A DNA stretch of 64,000 bases. It comes from Pegoplata infirma. Taxonomy: Eukaryota > Arthropoda > Insecta > Diptera > Anthomyiidae. This document shows, piece by piece, positions 58,977 to 64,000 of this stretch (the stretch's first letter is position 1; the number at the start of each line of letters is the position of its first letter). The stretch lies in the NCBI GenBank assembly GCA_963921195.1, contig OY992539.1, positions 209,316,035-209,380,034 of the forward strand, given 5' to 3'. The notes under the pieces are model-generated. The model did no database searches. It was not told the origin of the DNA and worked only from the letters and a program-made list of their open reading frames with translations. The position numbers were made by a program, and so were the translations under genes.

Positions 58977-59350
58977 TTTTTTTAAGTTACGTGTTTTTTA
59001 AGGTACTTTTTTATAAAAAGGACTATTTTATAAAATGAACTTTTTATAAAAGTGAATTTTTCGTAAATGATACTTTTCTAAAACAGGTACTTATTTCTAT
59101 CAAATATGTATACTTTTTTATCAAATGTACTTTTTTATAAAATGTACTTTTTATAAAAGGTACTTTTTATAAAAAGTACTTTTTTTATAAAAAAAAAAGT
59201 TTTTTTTTTAAATGGTTATTATTTATAAATGTACTTTTTACATAATGCACTTTTTTATAAATGGCACTTTTTTGTAAAAGGAACTTTTTTTAAAAAGATA
59301 CTTTTTTAGCAAAAGGTACTTTCTTATAAAATGTACTTCTTTTTTAAAAA

Positions 59351-60430
59351 GTAATTTTAAGTATGTACCAGAGAGAAATTCCACACAAGAAGGAGCAAGC
59401 ACTCTTCGACTTCAAAGATGTTGGAGATTTTCAGAAATTTTTGCTTATTAAAGGATCACCTTCGCTCAGACATTGCATGTTTTAAAAATATTCCAGATTC
59501 TGAGATATTTTTTTACAACGAAAAATTTCCAGATTTCTAAAGAATTTTCTGAAAAAATATCTTTAAAGTTGAATTATTTTTTACATCAAACGTTTCTCAC
59601 TTAAGTTAAAAAATTTCTTGTAACTTTTCTAAAATTTTTAAAACTAATTTATCCATAATTTCCATTTCATCATCTCCATTAAAACTAATTAACAGTATTA
59701 TGTTAGTGTTATCGACGTAAACAATATAAAGTTTTTCTTCTCTTTCGAAAATTATGTCACAAATTCATTTAATGAATTTGTGCTGTTGCTGCCGCTGTGA
59801 GCTCAAGAAGACATCCAAAACATTGGCTTAATTAGTTGAAATCCTACACAATTACAGGATTTGCTTACGCAATACAATTATTATTGTCCTTTAACATTTA
59901 ATGCTTAAGTAACACTTTTGGTTGCCAACAATGTTAGAGTGCGGGAGACGAAGACTTGAACTAATTAAAACGGTACCACTTAAGAAAGAAAAGTCAGCAA
60001 AAAACAAAAATTTATTAAAGGAAAGCAAGTGTAAAGGCATTTACAGGATATTTTATAGAAAAATAAGAAATTATTATAGCTTTTAGGAAATTACCCAGAG
60101 AGTTGAAGGAAGAGAAATGCAAAGTTTATGTAGGTTAAAATATCAAAAAGTTTTTCTTGTTGAAGGTTGTGTTTTGTAATTATAAATAAATTAAAATTAT
60201 GATTAAAATTAAAAATTGGATTAACAAAAGTTATTAAAGCATTAAAAAAATAAATTAGGTTTTTGTATGGAGGCATTTTAGGAGGATGACGGCCATCAGC
60301 ACAAATGCCGCAGAATATGTTAATTCCGAAGGAAATTTTTTTTTAAATCTGATTTTTTTTTATTAGTACAAAAACTTCAAAGCTTAGTATTTTTTTTTCC
60401 TAGAAAAAGGTGAAAAGATGGTACTTATTT
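59351..60430. other. AT-rich sequence with no recognised feature
   Basis: No gene or repeat can be supported here; the 61-residue open frame at 60091-60276 is AT-rich noise. Confidence 0.5.
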
Positions 60431-60464
60431 TTATTTAAAGTACCTTTTTGGAAAATTTTTTTGA

Positions 60465-62850
60465 AGAAAAAGTACCATTTATAAAAAAGTACCTTTTATA
60501 AAAAAGTACCTTTTTTAAAAAAGTACCTTTTTTAAAAAAGTACCTTTTATAAAAAAGTACCTTTTGTAAAAAAGTACCTTTTATAAAAAAGTACCTTTTA
60601 TAAAAAAGTACCTTTTATAAAAAAGTACCTTTTATAAAAAAGTACCTTTTATAAAAAAGAGCATTTTATAAAAAAGAGCATTTTATAGAAAAGTACCTTT
60701 TATAAAAAAGTACCTTTTATAAAAAAGTACCTTTTATAAAAAAGAACCTTTTATAAAAAAGTACCTTTTATAAAAAAGTACCTTTTATAAAAAAGTACCT
60801 TTTATGAATAGCACCTTTTATAAAAAAGTACCTTTTATAAAAAAGTACCTCTTATAAAAAATTACCTCTTATAAAAAAGTACCTTTTATAAAAAAGTACC
60901 TTTTATAAAAAAGTACCTTTTATAAAAAAGTACCTTTTATAAAAAAGTACCTTTTATAAAAAAGTACCTTTAAAAAAAAGTACCTTTTATATAAAAGTAC
61001 CTTTTATAAAAAAGTACCTTTTATAAAAAAGTACCTTTTATAAAAAAGTACCTTTTATAAAAAAGTACCTCTTATAAAAAAGTAACTTTTATAAAAAAGT
61101 ACCTTTTATAAAAAGGTACCTTTTATAAAAAAGTACCTTTTATAAAAAAGTACCTTTTATAAAAAAGTACCTTTTATAAAAAAGTACCTTTTATAAAAAA
61201 GTACCTTTTATAAAAAAGTACCTTTTATAAAAAACTACCTTTTATAAAATAGTACCTTTTACAAAATAGTACCTTTTACAAAATAGTACCTTTTATAAAA
61301 AAGTACCTTTTATAAAAAAGTACCTTTTATAAAAAAAGTCCCTTTTATAAAAAAGTACCTTTTATAAAAAAGTACCTTTTATAAAAAAGTACCTTTTATA
61401 AAAAAATAGCTTTTATAAAAAAGTACCTTTTATAAAAAAGTACCTTTTATAAAAAAGTACCTTTTATAAAAAAGTACCTTTTATAAAAAACTACCTTTTA
61501 TAAAAAAGTGCCTTTTATAAAAAAGTACCTTTTATAAAAAAGTACCTTTTATAAAAAAGTACCTTTTATAAAAAAGTACTTTTTATAAAAAAGTACCTTT
61601 TATAAAAAAGTACCTTTTATAAAAAAAGTACCTTTTATAAAAAAGTACCTTTTATAAAAAAGTACCTTTTATAAAAAAGTACCTTTTATAAAAAAGTACC
61701 TTTTATAAAAAAGTACCTTTTATAAAAAAGTAACTTTTATAAAAGGTACATTTTATAAAAAATATCTTTTGTAAAAAAGTACATTTTATAAAAAAGTACC
61801 TTTTATAAAAAAGTACCTTTTATAAAATAGTACCTTTTATAAAAAAGTACCTTTTAAAAAAAGTACCTTTAAAAAAAAAGTAACTTTTATAAAAAAGTAC
61901 CTTTAATAAAAAAAAGTAACTTTAATAAAAAAGTACCTTTTATAAAAAAGTACCTTTCATAAAAAAGTACCTTTTATAAAAAAGTTATTTTTTTTATAAA
62001 AAAGTACCTTTTATAAAAATGTACCTTTTATAAAAAAGTACATTTTATAAAAAAGTACCTTTTATAAAAAAGTACCTTTTATAAAAAAGTACCTTTTATA
62101 AAAAAGTACCTTCTATAAAAAAGTACCTTTTGTAAAAGAGTACCTTTTATAAAAAATTACCTTTTATAAAAAAGTACCTTTTTATAAAAAAATACCTTTT
62201 ATAGAAAAGTACCTTTTATAAAAAAGTACCTTTTATAAAAAGTACCTTTTATAAAAAAGTACCTTTTATAAAAAAGTACCTTTTATAAAAAAGTACCTTT
62301 TATACAAAAGTACCTTTTATAAAAAAGTACCTTTTATAAAAAAGTACCTTTTATAAAAAAGTACCTTTTATAAAAAGTACCTTTTATAAAAAAGTACCTT
62401 TTATAAAAAAGTACCTTTTATAAAAAAGTGTCTTTTATAAAAAAGTATCTTTTATAAAAAATTACCTTTTATAAAAAAGTACCTTTTAAAAAAAAGTACA
62501 TTTTATAAAAAAGTACCGTTTATAAAAAGTACCTTTTATAAAAAGTACCTTTTATAAAAAGTACCTTTTATAAAAAGTACCTTTTATAAAAAGTACCTTT
62601 TATAAAAAGTACATTTAATAAAAAGTACCTTTTATAAAAAAAGTACCTTTTATAAAAAAGTGTTTTTTTATAAAAAAGTACCTTTTATAAAAAAGTACCT
62701 TTTATAAGAAAGTACCTTTTATAAAAAAGTACCTTTTATAAAAAAGTACCTTTTATAAAAAAGTACCTTTTATAAAAAAGTACCTTTTATAAAAAGGTAT
62801 CTTTTATAAATGTATTTTTTTATAAAGTACTACTACCTTTTATAAAAAGA
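60465..62850 (+). repeat. 17-bp satellite array, block 3 (largest)
   Basis: About 140 units of GTACCTTTTATAAAAAA with scattered substitutions and a few 16- and 18-bp units. A short run of 16-bp units (AAAAAGTACCTTTTAT) lies at about 62520-62610. No transcription signal is apparent. Confidence 0.95.
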
Positions 62851-62859
62851 AATTAAAAA

Positions 62860-63458
62860 AATTTGTAAATTTATTTTTTAAATAATTTTTTGTCTCATTT
62901 AATTTTTATCTTTAAGAATTCATTTCATTGTTCAAACAAACTGACCACCATCATTTTTAGTTTTTTTTTTCTATCATCTTAATCCTGACAATTTGTCATC
63001 ATTATATTGATTTGAGATTATATTTATTGTCATTTCCTAAAACAACAAAACTAAAATCAAGACATCCGTCCATTGTACATACCAAATTTACCAAACCAGA
63101 GTAAAAGCAAAAATCTTAATGAATCCTTCCAGCAAGGATATATCACTGCAAAGATAAACAAACAAACATCTTTGCTTATCTTCCCAAAAAAAAAAAAACA
63201 AAATGAGAAAAACAATTGTTTTCTTTTTTACAACACTAGCAACAATCCACAGCAACCAATTGTATAAAAAAGGATAAAAAATATCCTCAGGCAAAAAGGA
63301 TCAATAAGCATGAAAAACAACACAATATCTAGGAAGAAAAACAAACAATTGCACAATTTGGTAAAATAAGGAAAACAATGAGAAAAAAAATCTCAAAAAA
63401 AATAGGAAATAATCAAAATAAGATATTGAAATGAACAAACCAAAGGACATTTAGGATA
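62860..63458. other. AT-rich sequence with no recognised feature
   Basis: The overlapping opposed open frames at 63073-63294 are both AT-rich noise. Confidence 0.5.
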
Positions 63459-63460
63459 TA

Positions 63461-63906
63461 CAGTGACTCTAAGCTGATGTCGGGCAGTAGAAAAAAATTT
63501 ATTAGAGACAAAGTAAACAATACCAAATTGTAATATTATCATATCAGTAATATTTTACAAACTGTTGTGTAGGTAATTTATCAAGCTTTAGTTTAAGCTT
63601 AATAGCCTCTAGATTGAGTAAATAATATATGTGATGCGAGGGTCAAACTGAAAATGGAAATTTTTAAAAGACTTTTTTAGATTTTTTTTAATAAATATTA
63701 CCAGGTCAACTTTTTTAAATAAAAACACAAACAACTTCGAAATATTTTTTGAAAAAGTTTTTAAAAATAATTTAATTTTCCACTTCGACCCTCGTGGCAT
63801 ATATAATTTTTAAAAACAATACTTGTTTAATATGAAGTAGGTTTTCGTTGTTCTCTTTATCTTAAATATATTGCAATCTACTGCCCGAAAAATATGTGTG
63901 TCACTG
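63461..63906. mobile_element. 446-bp MITE, CAGTG termini, TA-flanked
   Basis: The ends are CAGTGACTCTAAGC and the complement of CAGTGACACACATA, followed inward on both sides by TCGGGCAGTAG. TA lies outside each end (63459-63460 and 63907-63908). Further inward GATGCGAGGGTCAAACTG pairs with a CACTTCGACCCTCGTGGCA segment, giving long imperfect terminal repeats. CAGTG ends with TA flanks are typical of Tc1/mariner-like elements. The open frame at 63609-63800 spans the arms and is not a gene. Confidence 0.75.
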
Positions 63907-64000
63907 TATATTCTACATTGTTCTGACAAGGATGTTGTTATTTTACAGTCTGTGTATATGTGTGTTCAGTTTAATGAATCCTTATTCTGATATCTCTATA

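Larger units (their letters stand above)
57140..59350. mobile_element. Palindrome of 17-bp-related repeats, right arm carrying DINE-1
   Basis: The left arm 57140-57470 matches the complement of 58230-58270 joined to 58977-59345. For example AAGTATACATATTTGATA at 57294 is mirrored at about 59095-59112, and CACGTAACTTAAAAAAAATA near 57414 at the DINE-1 junction. Between the arms lies a variant satellite (57500-58228) of units GTACCTTTTATACAAAA. This copies the design of the 6-kb palindrome: inverted arms with tandem repeats. Confidence 0.7.

Overview
This window is AT-rich, gene-poor eukaryotic DNA, and I find no intact protein-coding gene, rRNA or tRNA in it. The repeats point to a higher fly (Diptera, Brachycera; possibly a calyptrate such as a blowfly or house fly, which is inference). 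The evidence is many DINE-1/INE-1-like Helitron-associated elements (TATACCC at one end, CTTGTTTT at the other, an internal GTCCGTCCGTCTG tract), decayed LOA-like non-LTR retrotransposons, hAT-like and TA-flanked miniature elements, and long inverted repeats of the Drosophila foldback (FB) kind. Nearly all open frames are by-products of tandem repeats or AT-rich noise.

Layout. 0-5.5 kb: an imperfect inverted-repeat element, a reverse transcriptase fragment, a 205-bp hAT-like MITE with target duplication, a tRNA-Lys-primer-site-like repeat, and three minus-strand DINE-1 copies. 5.9-8.0 kb: a near-perfect 2.07-kb palindrome with arms of a 21-bp minisatellite. 8.4-15 kb: half of another palindromic family, two plus-strand DINE-1 copies, more primer-site-like repeats, and a 2.1-kb decayed LOA-like retrotransposon (RT, RNase H and C-terminal Cys/His region, minus strand). 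16-23 kb: DINE-1 copies, one split by a 1.5-kb palindromic element, and a TA-flanked MITE. 24.8-34.8 kb: two large arrays of one 38/39-bp repeat in opposite orientation around 4 kb of nested elements. 35-49 kb: a degenerate AAGTACC-rich repeat field, the TA-flanked MITE family G, a 1.1-kb hAT-like element with a perfect 8-bp duplication, a fourth palindrome, another RNase H fragment, and two adjacent DINE-1 copies nested in a TA-flanked element. 51-63 kb: blocks of a 17-bp satellite (GTACCTTTTATAAAAAA and variants) interrupted by a 2.7-kb hAT-like element with about 565-bp inverted termini and by a palindrome whose right arm carries a DINE-1 insertion. The window closes with a 446-bp TA-flanked MITE.

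The parts do not work together as an operon or pathway; the organisation is a nested graveyard of mobile DNA. The most striking theme is recurrent long inverted repeats, two of them with minisatellite arms. Nested copies let insertion sites be read directly: one MITE sits in a repeat unit with an empty relative nearby, and one DINE-1 has its empty site in the opposite arm of the same palindrome.
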